This document shows, piece after piece, positions 8,395-17,552 of a stretch of DNA of 64,000 bases. Origin of the DNA: Pontibacter lucknowensis (lineage in GTDB: Bacteria > Bacteroidota > Bacteroidia > Cytophagales > Hymenobacteraceae); NCBI RefSeq assembly GCF_900156415.1, contig NZ_FTNM01000002.1:310001-374000 (forward strand), in the 5' to 3' direction. The translations under genes were made by a program, and so were the position numbers. How positions within the stretch are numbered: position 1 is the first letter of the stretch; every line of letters starts with the position of its first letter. Under the pieces are notes generated by a model, which made no database searches, was not told the DNA's origin, and worked only from the letters and a program-made list of their open reading frames with translations.

Positions 8395-8805
8395 ATGGAT
8401 AACTTAATCTATCTGACCGAGCAGGATTACAAGCGCCTGGTTGATCTGGTGCAGCAGCAAAGACAGGGTGCAGGCATGCAGCCAAACATTGCTAAGCTCG
8501 GTGAAGAACTGAAGCGGGCCAGGCGGGTTGCTTCGGAGGAGATTCCAGCAGAAGTCGTGACGATGAATTCAAGTGTTTTATTAAAGGACTTGAAGAGCGG
8601 CAAGGAAATGGAGATTACGCTGGTGTACCCGAAGGATGCCGACGTGAACACCCGTAAAATTTCCATTCTTGCTCCGGTAGGCACAGCCATTATTGGCTGT
8701 AAAGAAGGAGACGAGGTAGAGTGGCCTGTTCCATCAGGCACGATCAACTATAAAATTGAAAAGGTGACGTTTCAACCGGAAGCTTCCGGTAACTTCTCGC
8801 TTTAG
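8395..8805 (+). CDS. Rnk/GreA-GreB family factor
   Basis: A 136-residue protein with a short N-terminal helical hairpin and a C-terminal GreA/GreB-type FKBP-like domain (VTMNSSVLLKDLKSG-KEM, LVYP, ISILAPVGTAIIGCKEGDEVEWPVPSG). The N-terminal coiled coil is far shorter than in GreA, which matches Rnk, an RNA-polymerase-binding protein first described as a nucleoside diphosphate kinase regulator. The ATG at 8395 is chosen over an in-frame GTG-type extension that would overlap the upstream gene. Coupling to the glutamate-synthase-like gene (1-base gap) suggests shared expression only. A 15-bp stem terminator follows. Confidence 0.85.
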   Translation: MDNLIYLTEQDYKRLVDLVQQQRQGAGMQPNIAKLGEELKRARRVASEEIPAEVVTMNSSVLLKDLKSGKEMEITLVYPKDADVNTRKISILAPVGTAIIGCKEGDEVEWPVPSGTINYKIEKVTFQPEASGNFSL

Positions 8806-8822
8806 GTATAAGATTAAGTCAA

Positions 8823-8868
8823 AAAAAGCCAGTTCGCTATACCTTAGCAGGTTGCGAACTGGCTTTTT
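8823..8868 (+). terminator. Rho-independent terminator
   Basis: Arms 8823-8837 and 8854-8868 are perfect 15-base complements; the right arm ends in a T run. The loop carries a TATACCT copy of the window-wide iterated word. Confidence 0.85.
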
Positions 8869-8903
8869 GCTTTCTTAAAAAAGGTGCTCATACCTGTACT
8901 CTA

Positions 8904-9071
8904 TCAGGCATAATCGCTGATGTTTTCTTCCCAAAGGTCAAAGTCGATCTCTTCTTCCTCGATCCTGGTGCTCAGGTATACGTAAGCTGCCAGGCCCAGG
9001 AACACGAGTGCCGAGCCAATCAGCACGAACGGGAAATCCTCAATGTCTTTATTTTTATTTTTGGTTTTCAT
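8904..9071 (-). CDS. Small membrane protein, 55 residues
   Basis: An ATG-started 55-residue frame: a Lys/Asn-rich N-terminus (six Lys or Asn in the first eight residues), one clear membrane helix at residues 14-34 (FPFVLIGSALVFLGLAAYVYL) read in pieces, and a strongly acidic tail with EEEEIDFDLWEE. This N-in basic, C-acidic design is typical of small single-span proteins. It sits between two terminators and is not obviously in an operon. Function is unknown. Confidence 0.65.
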   Translation of the reverse strand: MKTKNKNKDIEDFPFVLIGSALVFLGLAAYVYLSTRIEEEEIDFDLWEENISDYA

Positions 9072-9154
9072 GGTGCGATTTATTTATGTTGCTTTATACC
9101 TCTCAAAGCTGCAATATGTTGTCAAGGTGCTGACTGCCAGCAGATACAAAAAAG

Positions 9155-9178
9155 AAGGCCGGGCATTTGCCCGGCCTT
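9155..9178. terminator. Bidirectional GC-rich hairpin
   Basis: AAGGCCGGGCA (9155-9165) pairs with TGCCCGGCCTT (9168-9178), with A-rich sequence before and T-rich after. It lies downstream of icmF on the minus strand. A second small hairpin, GCCGCC/GGCGGC at 9192-9207, is closer to the icmF stop. Confidence 0.7.
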
Positions 9179-9222
9179 TGCTTTTAATAACGCCGCCTGC
9201 TGGCGGCATATTTTATCAAAAC

Positions 9223-12200
9223 TTACATATTTCTGCGGTACTGTCCGCCGACCTCAAACAGGGCGTTGGTAATCTGACCCAGTGAGCAGTACTTCACGGT
9301 CTCCATCATCTCCTCAAAGATGTTCCCGTTGTTGATCGCCACCTGCTGGATGCGTTTCAGCATTTCTTCTGACTTATCGGCATTGCGCTGGTGCAAGCTT
9401 TGCAGCATCGAGATCTGGTATTGCTTTTCGTCTTCCGTTGCGCGAATTACTTCTGTAGGCAGCACCGTTGGCGAACCTGTGGAAGAAAGGAAGGTGTTCA
9501 CGCCGATGATCGGGTACTCTCCGGTGTGCTTCAGTGTCTCGTAGTACAGGCTTTCCTCCTGAATCTTACCGCGCTGGTACATTGTCTCCATGGCACCCAA
9601 TACACCGCCACGTTCCGTGATGCGGTCAAATTCGGCCAGTACAGCCTCTTCTACCAGGTCAGTCAATTCTTCGATAATGAACGAGCCCTGCAGCGGGTTC
9701 TCGTTCTTGGCCAGACCCAGCTCACGGTTGATGATCAGCTGGATGGCCATGGCACGACGAACAGATGCTTCTGTTGGGGTCGTGATCGCCTCGTCGTAAG
9801 CGTTCGTGTGCAGTGAGTTACAGTTGTCGTAAATTGCATACAGTGCCTGCAGCGTGGTGCGGATGTCGTTAAAGTCGATCTCCTGCGCGTGCAGTGAACG
9901 GCCAGAGGTCTGGATGTGGTACTTCAGCATCTGCGAACGAGCATCAGCATTATACTTGTGCTTCATCGCCTTCGCCCAGATTCTTCGGGCCACACGACCA
10001 ATCACCGCATATTCCGGATCGATACCGTTTGAGAAGAAGAAGCTCAGGTTTGGCGCAAACTTGTTGATGTCCATACCGCGGCTCACATAGTATTCCACAA
10101 ACGTAAAGCCATTAGCCAACGTGAAGGCCAACTGGGAAATCGGGTTGGCACCTGCCTCCGCGATGTGATAGCCGGAGATAGACACCGAGTAGAAGTTGCG
10201 TACGTTCTTGTCGATGAAGTAGGCCTGCACGTCACCCATCAATCGCAGTGAGAATTCCGTGGAGAAGATACAGGTATTTTGCGCCTGGTCTTCTTTCAGG
10301 ATATCCGCCTGCACGGTGCCACGTACAGAAGCCAAAGTGCGTGCCTTTATCGGCTCGTATACCTCAGCCGGTAGCACCTGGTCGCCGGTAACGCCCAATA
10401 GCATCAGGCCAAGGCCGTCGTTGCCCTTTGGCAGTTCGCCCTGATAACGTGGACGCTCCGTGCCTTTCTCTTTGTAGATGGCGTCGATCTTCTGGTTGAT
10501 TTCTTCTTCGAGACCGTTCTCTTTGATATAAAGTTCACACTGCTGGTCGATGGCGGCATTCATGAAGAAGCCGGTCAGGATAGCAGCAGGACCATTGATG
10601 GTCATCGAAACCGAGGTCATCGGGTCGGCCAGGTTGAAGCCGGAGTACAGTTTCTTGGCATCATCCAGGCAGCAGATGCTCACGCCGGAGTTACCGATCT
10701 TGCCGTAGATGTCTGGTCTGAAGTCCGGGTCTTCACCGTAAAGCGTTACCGAGTCGAAAGCCGTGGAGAGGCGCTTTGCTGGCATGCCCAAACTCACGTA
10801 GTGGAAGCGACGGTTGGTACGCTCCGGTCCGCCTTCGCCCGCAAACATACGGGTTGGGTCTTCGCCTTCGCGCTTGAACGGGAAAACACCCGCTGTATAA
10901 GGGAACTCACCCGGCACGTTCTCCTGCAGGTTCCACTTGAGCAAATCACCCCAGGCCTCGTAGCGCGGAGTAGAAACCTTTGGTATTTGCAGGTGCGAGA
11001 GCGATTCAGTATGCGTCTTGATCTTTAGTTCTTTGTCACGCACCTTGAACACATAGAACTCGTTCTTGTAGGCTTGAACCTTGTCTTTCCAGTTCTCGAG
11101 TATCTTCTTGTTCTGTCCATCCAGGCTCAGCTCTACCTCGGCATAAGCCTGCTCGAGCTGCTTAATCAAACGGTCCTTGTCTTCCACCTCAATCCCCTGC
11201 ACCGCCTCAATTGATTTCTTGATGCCGTAAAGCTTCTGCGCTACTTCGGCCTGATCCTTCGTCCACTTGTCGTAGTTGCGGATAGTCTCAGAAATCTCAG
11301 ACAGGTAACGCGTACGGGCAGGAGGGATGATGTATACCTTCTCCGACATTTCTTTAGAGGTCTGCAGGTTGGAGTCGAACTCAACGCCTGTTTTCTCCGA
11401 CAGCTTGGCCATAACGGCACGGTAGAGCTGGTTCATGCCCGGGTCGTTGAACTGCGAAGCGATGGTGCCGAACACCGGTATCTCGTCGTCGCTTACGTCC
11501 CACAACTGGTGGTTGCGCTTATACTGTTTCTTCACGTCACGCAGGGCGTCGAGGGCACCGCGCTTGTCAAATTTGTTCAGGGCGATCACGTCGGCAAAGT
11601 CAAGCATATCGATCTTCTCGAGCTGCGTGGCGGCACCGTACTCCGGCGTCATCACATACAGGCTCATGTCCGAGTGCTCGATGATCTCCGTGTCAGACTG
11701 GCCTATACCTGAAGTCTCCAGGATGATCATGTCAAAATCGGCCGCTTTCACGATGTCTACCGCGTCCTGCACATACTTGCTCAGGGCCAGGTTGCTCTGG
11801 CGTGTGGCCAGGGAGCGCATGTATACCCGCTCGTTCGAGATCGAGTTCATACGGATACGGTCGCCCAACAGGGCACCACCGGTCTTGCGCTTCGATGGGT
11901 CCACCGAAATAATAGCGATCTTCTTCTCCGGGAAGTCGAGCAGGAAACGGCGCACCAGTTCGTCCACCAATGATGATTTACCGGCACCACCTGTACCGGT
12001 TATACCGAGCACTGGTGTTTTCACTTCTTTGGCCTGCTCTCTTACTTCGTTCAGAATGCTGCGGGCTTCCTCCGGGAAGTTCTCAGCAGCCGAGATCAGC
12101 CGGGCGATGGCTTTCGGGTCTTTGTCACGCAGGTGCTTCGCTTCTCCGTTCAGGTCTTTGCCTGTCGGGAAGTCGCACTTCTCCAGCATGTCGTTGATCA

Positions 12201-12609
12201 TACCCTGCAGCCCCATGGCGCGACCGTCGTCCGGGGAGTAGATGCGGGCAATGCCGTATTCATGCAGTTCTTCGATCTCGGTCGGGAGAATCACCCCGCC
12301 GCCACCGCCGAAGATGCGGATATGGCCGCAGCCGCGCTCGTTGAGCAGGTCGTACATGTATTTGAAATACTCCAGGTGACCGCCCTGGTAGGAGGTGATG
12401 GCAATGGCCTGTGCGTCTTCCTGCACCGCGCAATCCACGATCTCCTGTACCGAGCGGTTGTGGCCCAGGTGAATCACCTCGGCGCCAGATGCCTGGATGA
12501 TGCGGCGCATGATGTTGATCGAAGCGTCGTGCCCGTCAAACAAGGAGGCAGCCGTCACGATCCGGATGTGGTTCACCGGCTTATATGGTTCTACTTTAGT
12601 AAGTTGCAT
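9223..12609 (-). CDS. icmF: Fused isobutyryl-CoA mutase IcmF
   Basis: A 1128-residue fusion of three parts. Residues ~15-150 are a B12-binding domain with DGHDAS (D25, H27; the His is the lower axial ligand). A MeaB/ArgK-type G-protein chaperone follows, with P-loop GTGGAGKSS near residue 205 and a NKFD base motif. The adenosylcobalamin mutase barrel fills the rest from about 560 ([32 protein letters not shown]). This order is diagnostic of IcmF, which isomerises isobutyryl- and n-butyryl-CoA, and pivalyl-CoA or isovaleryl-CoA in some relatives. Many genomes label it methylmalonyl-CoA mutase. No B12 riboswitch box was recognised in the 265-base upstream region. The name is unrelated to the type VI secretion IcmF. 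Confidence 0.93.
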   Translation of the reverse strand: MQLTKVEPYKPVNHIRIVTAASLFDGHDASINIMRRIIQASGAEVIHLGHNRSVQEIVDCAVQEDAQAIAITSYQGGHLEYFKYMYDLLNERGCGHIRIFGGGGGVILPTEIEELHEYGIARIYSPDDGRAMGLQGMINDMLEKCDFPTGKDLNGEAKHLRDKDPKAIARLISAAENFPEEARSILNEVREQAKEVKTPVLGITGTGGAGKSSLVDELVRRFLLDFPEKKIAIISVDPSKRKTGGALLGDRIRMNSISNERVYMRSLATRQSNLALSKYVQDAVDIVKAADFDMIILETSGIGQSDTEIIEHSDMSLYVMTPEYGAATQLEKIDMLDFADVIALNKFDKRGALDALRDVKKQYKRNHQLWDVSDDEIPVFGTIASQFNDPGMNQLYRAVMAKLSEKTGVEFDSNLQTSKEMSEKVYIIPPARTRYLSEISETIRNYDKWTKDQAEVAQKLYGIKKSIEAVQGIEVEDKDRLIKQLEQAYAEVELSLDGQNKKILENWKDKVQAYKNEFYVFKVRDKELKIKTHTESLSHLQIPKVSTPRYEAWGDLLKWNLQENVPGEFPYTAGVFPFKREGEDPTRMFAGEGGPERTNRRFHYVSLGMPAKRLSTAFDSVTLYGEDPDFRPDIYGKIGNSGVSICCLDDAKKLYSGFNLADPMTSVSMTINGPAAILTGFFMNAAIDQQCELYIKENGLEEEINQKIDAIYKEKGTERPRYQGELPKGNDGLGLMLLGVTGDQVLPAEVYEPIKARTLASVRGTVQADILKEDQAQNTCIFSTEFSLRLMGDVQAYFIDKNVRNFYSVSISGYHIAEAGANPISQLAFTLANGFTFVEYYVSRGMDINKFAPNLSFFFSNGIDPEYAVIGRVARRIWAKAMKHKYNADARSQMLKYHIQTSGRSLHAQEIDFNDIRTTLQALYAIYDNCNSLHTNAYDEAITTPTEASVRRAMAIQLIINRELGLAKNENPLQGSFIIEELTDLVEEAVLAEFDRITERGGVLGAMETMYQRGKIQEESLYYETLKHTGEYPIIGVNTFLSSTGSPTVLPTEVIRATEDEKQYQISMLQSLHQRNADKSEEMLKRIQQVAINNGNIFEEMMETVKYCSLGQITNALFEVGGQYRRNM

Positions 12610-12874
12610 AATTTACTAACAAGGATTTTTTTCAAATTTGATGCGAATATAGTCATTTTTACGCAGGATTGACAGGCAGGGCCTGATTCAGAAAAGCCAG
12701 GAAACAGCACAACCATCGCCAAAGCCGTACAGGGATATACGGTATGGATAGCCTTAGAAGCAAGAAAATACTAAGGAGCAGGCATACGCTGGCAAGAGCG
12801 GGCGATTATGCGAGCCTCTAGCGAAGTGGTTTAGCAGGCAAAGGACTAGTGAAAGTATGGGGAAACGCTGTAGT

Positions 12875-13576
12875 TTAGCCTAGTCCCGCCTCTTTCCCAA
12901 GTGACACCAGGTCAGCCACATTGGTAGTACCGAGTTTCTTTTGGATGCTCTTGCGGTGGGTACTCACGGTGTTCGGGCTGATAAAAAGCTGCTCTGCGAT
13001 TTCCTTGGTACTGCACCCCTTGCAGATCAGTTCCAGAATCTCAATTTCGCGCTTTCGCAAACTCCTCACAACCCGGCTCCTTTTTTGCTTCAGCTTCTCC
13101 TTGAGGGCCTGTACCAACTGAGATTCCGTATTCATGGCAGGGCTCAGGTCTACATCCACACAGACCACCTCCTTAACCTCGCCCTGCTGGTTTTTGCTGA
13201 AAGCCTTGGCCCAGCCTACAAACCATTTGTACTGGTCTTCCTCCTTGTGTTTTGCCCGGAACAAGCCTCCGAATTCAGCCCCATTGAACTGCTGGTAATG
13301 GGTGATGCTGTCTTCAGGGATTTGCTGGTCGTCCGGGTGCACAATGGTCTCTATGTACTTCATGCCACCCATTTCCAGTATCTCAGCCAAGGTATAGCCA
13401 AGGCTTTCCTCATTGGAGCGGTTACACCAGACTACCCCCAGGTCCAGGTTGGAGATGTAGATGTTGGCAGGCACTTCGTGGATGACCTTCTCCAGGAACT
13501 CACATTTCTCCTTCAGAAGTTGAATCTCACGCTCCATAGCGGCAATCTTATCGGCGCTGGAAGTCTGTTCTGGCAT
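12875..13576 (-). CDS. PAS-LuxR transcriptional regulator
   Basis: A 233-residue regulator. The ATG at 13576 is chosen because it begins a coiled-coil helix (residues 8-35) leading into the sensor domain; a longer frame upstream adds an unlikely hydrophobic stretch that would reach into the lepA promoter region. Residues ~35-150 form a PAS domain (NIYISNLDLGVVWCNRSNEE). The C-terminal ~65 residues are a LuxR/GerE helix-turn-helix (LRKREIEILELICKG, IAEQLFISPNTVSTH). No phospho-acceptor domain is present, so the signal is probably sensed by PAS directly or through a partner. It is divergent from lepA, with no operon partner and no clear target. Confidence 0.82.
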   Translation of the reverse strand: MPEQTSSADKIAAMEREIQLLKEKCEFLEKVIHEVPANIYISNLDLGVVWCNRSNEESLGYTLAEILEMGGMKYIETIVHPDDQQIPEDSITHYQQFNGAEFGGLFRAKHKEEDQYKWFVGWAKAFSKNQQGEVKEVVCVDVDLSPAMNTESQLVQALKEKLKQKRSRVVRSLRKREIEILELICKGCSTKEIAEQLFISPNTVSTHRKSIQKKLGTTNVADLVSLGKEAGLG

Positions 13577-13731
13577 ACAATATCTGCTATCGGTTTGCAA
13601 AAAGATTCTAAAGTTATAAAACTTATATGCTAAATTCCATGTGTGCTGGCATAATAATAAGGAGGGGCCGGTAAAGAGGTCAATCATAAAATGATTTAGG
13701 CCGGAATACAGCAACAAACCTACATTCTTCT

Positions 13732-13739
13732 TAACTTTG
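13732..13739 (+). promoter_or_regulatory. Candidate lepA -7 box
   Basis: TAACTTTG is an exact match to TAnnTTTG, 19 bases before the lepA ATG, in the same TTAACTTTG context as the box at 6562. It predicts a very short leader. Confidence 0.55.
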
Positions 13740-13758
13740 TTTTTCGTAAGAACTATTT

Positions 13759-15543
13759 ATGAAGAACATTCGCAATTTCTGCATCATCGCTCACATCGAC
13801 CACGGTAAAAGCACGCTGGCTGACCGCCTGCTGGAATTTACTTCTACGGTTGCAGAGCGTGAAATGCAAAACCAGCTGCTCGATAACATGGACCTGGAGC
13901 GTGAGCGCGGCATTACTATTAAGAGTCACGCCATCCAGATGAATTATCACTATAAAGGAGAGGACTATGTGTTGAACCTGATCGATACACCAGGTCACGT
14001 CGACTTCTCTTATGAAGTGTCCCGTTCCATTGCTGCCTGTGAGGGAGCGCTGCTGATCGTGGATTCTTCGCAAGGTATAGAGGCCCAGACTATTTCGAAC
14101 CTCTACCTGGCCATCGGTTCTGACCTGGAAATTATTCCGGTGCTGAACAAGATTGACCTGCCACACGCCATGCCGGAAGAGGTTAGTGACCAGATCATCG
14201 ATCTGATCGGCTGCGACAGAGAAGACATTATCCATGCCTCCGGTAAAGCAGGTATAGGTATAGAGGAAATACTGAACGCTATCTGTGACCGGGTTCCTGC
14301 ACCAAAGGGCGACCCTGCCGCTCCGCTTCAGGCTTTGATCTTTGACTCCGTATTCAACTCATACAGAGGTATCGAGGTGTACTTCCGTATCTACAACGGT
14401 ACCTTGAAAAAAGGGGAGAAGGTTAAGTTCATTAACACCGGCAAGACCTACGAAGCGGATGAGATTGGCGTGCTCAAACTTAACCAGGAGCCTCGCAAGG
14501 AAATGGCTGCCGGTAACGTGGGCTACCTGATATCAGGTATAAAGAACGCTAAAGAAGTAAAGGTAGGAGATACAATCACACACGTGGATCGTCCTGCTGT
14601 AGGTATACAGGGTTTCGAAGACGTGAAGCCCATGGTATTTGCCGGTATCTACCCGGTAGAAACCAGCGAGTATGAAGAATTGCGTGCCTCCATGGAGAAG
14701 CTGCAGTTGAATGATGCTTCGCTTGTTTGGGAGCCGGAAACATCGGCGGCTCTTGGATTCGGTTTCCGTTGCGGCTTCCTGGGTATGCTGCACATGGAGA
14801 TTGTGCAGGAGCGACTCGAGCGGGAGTTCGACATGACGGTGATCACAACCGTGCCGTCGGTGCAGTTTCATGTGCATACTACCAAAGGTCAGCTGCTTAA
14901 AGTAAGTGCACCTTCTGAGATGCCAGAACCGAACTACATCGACCACATTGAGGAGCCTTTTATCAAGGCGCAGATTATCTCGAAGGCAGAGTATGTGGGG
15001 CCCATCATTACGCTGTGTATGGAGAAGCGTGGTATCCTGAAGAACCAGACTTACCTCACCAGCGACCGGGTGGAGCTGTCATTTGAGATGCCTCTGGCCG
15101 AAATAGTGTTCGACTTCTTTGATAAACTCAAAACCATTTCCCGTGGTTACGCTTCGTTGGACTACGAACTGATTGGTTTCCGTCAGTCGAACATGGTAAA
15201 GCTGGACGTAATGCTGAACGGAGAGCCTGTGGATGCCTTGTCAGCCATCGTGCACCGCGAGAAAGCCTATGACTGGGGCAAGCGCCTTTGCGAGAAGCTT
15301 CGTGAACTGCTGCCACGTCAGATGTTTGAGATCGCCATTCAGGCGGCCATTGGTCAGAAAATCATCGCCCGCGAAACAGTGAAGGCCCTGCGCAAGAACG
15401 TACTGGCCAAGTGCTACGGCGGTGACATTTCGCGTAAGCGCAAGCTCCTCGAGAAACAGAAGAAGGGTAAGAAACGCATGCGCCAGGTTGGCAACGTGGA
15501 GATCCCACAAGAAGCCTTCTTGGCTGTACTTAAACTCGACTAA
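13759..15543 (+). CDS. lepA: Elongation factor 4
   Basis: A 594-residue translational GTPase close to the usual ~600. The G motifs are plain: AHIDHGKST (G1), RERGITI (G2), DTPGHVDF (G3) and NKIDLP (G4), followed by EF-G-like domains and the LepA-specific C-terminal domain ([15 protein letters not shown], then the conserved end [10 protein letters not shown]). EF4 acts on ribosomes at the membrane or under ionic stress, where back-translocation or assembly roles have been proposed. The gene stands alone, with a -7 box upstream and a strong terminator after the stop. Confidence 0.97.
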   Translation: MKNIRNFCIIAHIDHGKSTLADRLLEFTSTVAEREMQNQLLDNMDLERERGITIKSHAIQMNYHYKGEDYVLNLIDTPGHVDFSYEVSRSIAACEGALLIVDSSQGIEAQTISNLYLAIGSDLEIIPVLNKIDLPHAMPEEVSDQIIDLIGCDREDIIHASGKAGIGIEEILNAICDRVPAPKGDPAAPLQALIFDSVFNSYRGIEVYFRIYNGTLKKGEKVKFINTGKTYEADEIGVLKLNQEPRKEMAAGNVGYLISGIKNAKEVKVGDTITHVDRPAVGIQGFEDVKPMVFAGIYPVETSEYEELRASMEKLQLNDASLVWEPETSAALGFGFRCGFLGMLHMEIVQERLEREFDMTVITTVPSVQFHVHTTKGQLLKVSAPSEMPEPNYIDHIEEPFIKAQIISKAEYVGPIITLCMEKRGILKNQTYLTSDRVELSFEMPLAEIVFDFFDKLKTISRGYASLDYELIGFRQSNMVKLDVMLNGEPVDALSAIVHREKAYDWGKRLCEKLRELLPRQMFEIAIQAAIGQKIIARETVKALRKNVLAKCYGGDISRKRKLLEKQKKGKKRMRQVGNVEIPQEAFLAVLKLD

Positions 15544-15549
15544 CATTAC

Positions 15550-15583
15550 CAAGCCCCGACGTGCCCCTGCGCGTCGGGGCTTG
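15550..15583 (+). terminator. lepA terminator
   Basis: CAAGCCCCGACG (15550-15561) pairs perfectly with CGTCGGGGCTTG (15572-15583). It is a GC-rich stem with a 10-base loop directly after lepA. Confidence 0.8.
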
Positions 15584-15676
15584 TCGCTTATAGTTGCCTG
15601 GCGAAGGCATCGTGTCAGAACCCCTGGCCCTATACATCAACACAGAACTCTTAACTCATAACTTTCAATTAAAAAC

Positions 15677-16558
15677 ATGATTCTGCTCGACGGTAAAAAA
15701 ACATCCGAAGCCATTCAGCAAGAGATTGCAGCTGAAGTTGCCGAAATTAAAGCCAATGGAGGCAAGGTGCCGCATCTGGCGGCGATACTGGTAGGCAATG
15801 ACGGCGGCTCTGTCACGTATGTGAACAACAAAGTGCTGGCCTGCGAAAAAGTAGGTTTTGGTTCTACGCTGGTGCGTTACGAAGATGATGTGACCGAAGA
15901 AGAATTGCTCAGCAAGATACAGGAACTGAACGAGAGCGAGGAAGTGGACGGTTTTATCGTGCAGCTGCCGCTACCCAAGCACATCAACACCCAGAAGGTG
16001 CTGGAGGCGGTTGATCCTAAGAAAGACGTGGATGGTTTCCACCCGGCTAACGTAGGCCGTATGGTCGCTGGTCTGACCTCTTTCCTGCCAGCCACTCCTT
16101 ATGGTATCCTGCAACTAATCGAACGCTACGGCATCGAAACGAACGGCAAGCACTGCGTTGTGATCGGCCGCAGCAACATTGTGGGTTCTCCTATGAGCAT
16201 CCTGATGGCTAAGGCCGCCTACCCGGGCAACGCTACTGTAACACTTTGCCACCGCAACACCGTTGACCTGCCTTATTATACCCGCCAGGCTGATATCATC
16301 ATTGCGGCCGTAGGCTTGCCAGGTCTGGTAACTGCCGACATGGTGAAAGAAGGCGCTGTGGTGATCGACGTGGGCACTACCCGCGTTCCTGACACTTCCC
16401 GCAAGTCTGGTTACAGGCTGCGTGGAGATGTTGACTTCGACAATGTGGCACCAAAGTGCAGCTATATCACACCCGTGCCAGGTGGCGTAGGGCCGCTGAC
16501 CATCGCCATGTTGCTGAAAAATACCTTGAGAGCCGCAAGAAAAGAGGTATACGCCTAA
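15677..16558 (+). CDS. folD: Methylene-THF dehydrogenase/cyclohydrolase
   Basis: A 293-residue bifunctional enzyme that oxidises 5,10-methylene-THF and hydrolyses the product to 10-formyl-THF in one-carbon metabolism. The active-site pair is visible as [13 protein letters not shown] (Tyr and Lys spaced as in the family). Other signatures are [17 protein letters not shown] in the NADP site, and the C-terminal [15 protein letters not shown]. The length matches the family. It follows the lepA terminator after about 90 bases and has its own terminator, so it is likely transcribed alone. Confidence 0.97.
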   Translation: MILLDGKKTSEAIQQEIAAEVAEIKANGGKVPHLAAILVGNDGGSVTYVNNKVLACEKVGFGSTLVRYEDDVTEEELLSKIQELNESEEVDGFIVQLPLPKHINTQKVLEAVDPKKDVDGFHPANVGRMVAGLTSFLPATPYGILQLIERYGIETNGKHCVVIGRSNIVGSPMSILMAKAAYPGNATVTLCHRNTVDLPYYTRQADIIIAAVGLPGLVTADMVKEGAVVIDVGTTRVPDTSRKSGYRLRGDVDFDNVAPKCSYITPVPGGVGPLTIAMLLKNTLRAARKEVYA

Positions 16559-16585
16559 GGCTTTTGCATGCTAGAAAATCTCTTT

Positions 16586-16613
16586 AACCCCCTCCTGGAA
16601 ACAGGAGGGGGTT
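16586..16613 (+). terminator. folD terminator
   Basis: AACCCCCTCCTG (16586-16597) and CAGGAGGGGGTT (16602-16613) are perfect complements around a GAAA tetraloop, followed by TTATCTTTT. This is a classic intrinsic terminator. Confidence 0.9.
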
Positions 16614-16784
16614 TTATCTTTTATGGTAGCGGCTTCTCCAAAGGCCTCTTCGTGTGAGTGTCCGTGCACGAATCGGACTGTTGCGGTCCAAGGTGCATAC
16701 CCGAAATAATGAGGTTACCCGAACTCTTAATCTGCTCAGGTATAACGGAACATAAGTTGCTCTCTACCTTGTTGCTTTTTTGAC

Positions 16785-16792
16785 TAACTTTG
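16785..16792 (+). promoter_or_regulatory. Candidate queE -7 box
   Basis: TAACTTTG matches TAnnTTTG exactly, about 100 bases before queE. The nearest TTG upstream (16757) is spaced 25 bases, longer than usual. The 334-base folD-queE gap otherwise holds the folD terminator and three copies of the GGTATA word (16739, 16823, 16870). Confidence 0.45.
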
Positions 16793-16892
16793 CAAGTTCG
16801 GTGCGGGCTTATAATTATGACAGGTATAGCCGCACCATTATTTAATGAAGGCCTGTACCTGATGTTTCAGGTATAGCCATTGGAATACAGAT

Positions 16893-17546
16893 TTGGAAAC
16901 GACAAAAGCATACAAAACCGCCTCCATTCATTCAGTGCCCAAAGACGGCAGTGAACTTCCGCTGATGGAGGCATTTTATACGATACAAGGCGAAGGTGGC
17001 AACACCGGCACGGCAGCTTACTTTATCAGGCTTGGTGGCTGTGATGTGGGCTGTCACTGGTGCGATGTAAAAGAGAGCTGGGACGCCGAGCAGCATCCAC
17101 TCACTCCTATAGGGGAAATTGTGACAACCGCTAAAACCTTTCCGGGTAAAACCGTCGTAGTAACAGGCGGCGAACCGCTGCTTTATAACCTCAACCCGCT
17201 AACAGCCGGATTGCAGGAAGCAGGTATACGCACCATGATCGAAACCTCCGGGGCTTATCCTTTGAGCGGTTACTGGGACTGGGTGTGTTTGTCTCCCAAG
17301 AAGTTCAAGGCGCCCGATGCTTCTGTATATCCTTTTGCAGATGAGCTAAAAGTCATTATATTTAACAAATCGGATTTTGCATGGGCCGAAGAGCATGCGG
17401 CAAGGGTAGGAGCTGAGTGTAAGCTATACCTGCAGCCAGAGTGGAGCAAAGCCGGGCAATTGATGCCACTTATTGTCGAATACGTTAAAAACAACCCCCA
17501 ATGGCGTGTGTCTTTGCAGACGCACAAGTACATGGATATTCCTTAA
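16893..17546 (+). CDS. queE: 7-carboxy-7-deazaguanine synthase
   Basis: A 217-residue radical SAM enzyme that makes CDG, the deazaguanine precursor of queuosine. The cluster motif is C-x3-C-x2-C (C50, C54, C57 in CDVGCHWC), matching other QueE proteins. The substrate-side motif FYTIQGEG precedes it, and VVTGGEPLL is the GGE SAM-binding motif. The start is a TTG; no ATG lies upstream in frame, and the next Met (residue 25) would cut into the conserved FYTIQGEG region, so TTG is the best choice. The OmpA-family gene starts 6 bases after the stop and is probably co-transcribed. Confidence 0.93.
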   Translation: METTKAYKTASIHSVPKDGSELPLMEAFYTIQGEGGNTGTAAYFIRLGGCDVGCHWCDVKESWDAEQHPLTPIGEIVTTAKTFPGKTVVVTGGEPLLYNLNPLTAGLQEAGIRTMIETSGAYPLSGYWDWVCLSPKKFKAPDASVYPFADELKVIIFNKSDFAWAEEHAARVGAECKLYLQPEWSKAGQLMPLIVEYVKNNPQWRVSLQTHKYMDIP

Positions 17547-17552
17547 AAAGCT

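Noticed and set aside
12610..12874. Search for a cobalamin riboswitch upstream of icmF
   Set aside because: Only two short inverted repeats (near 12725-12742 and 12752-12776) were found, and no B12-box sequence was recognised on the minus strand.
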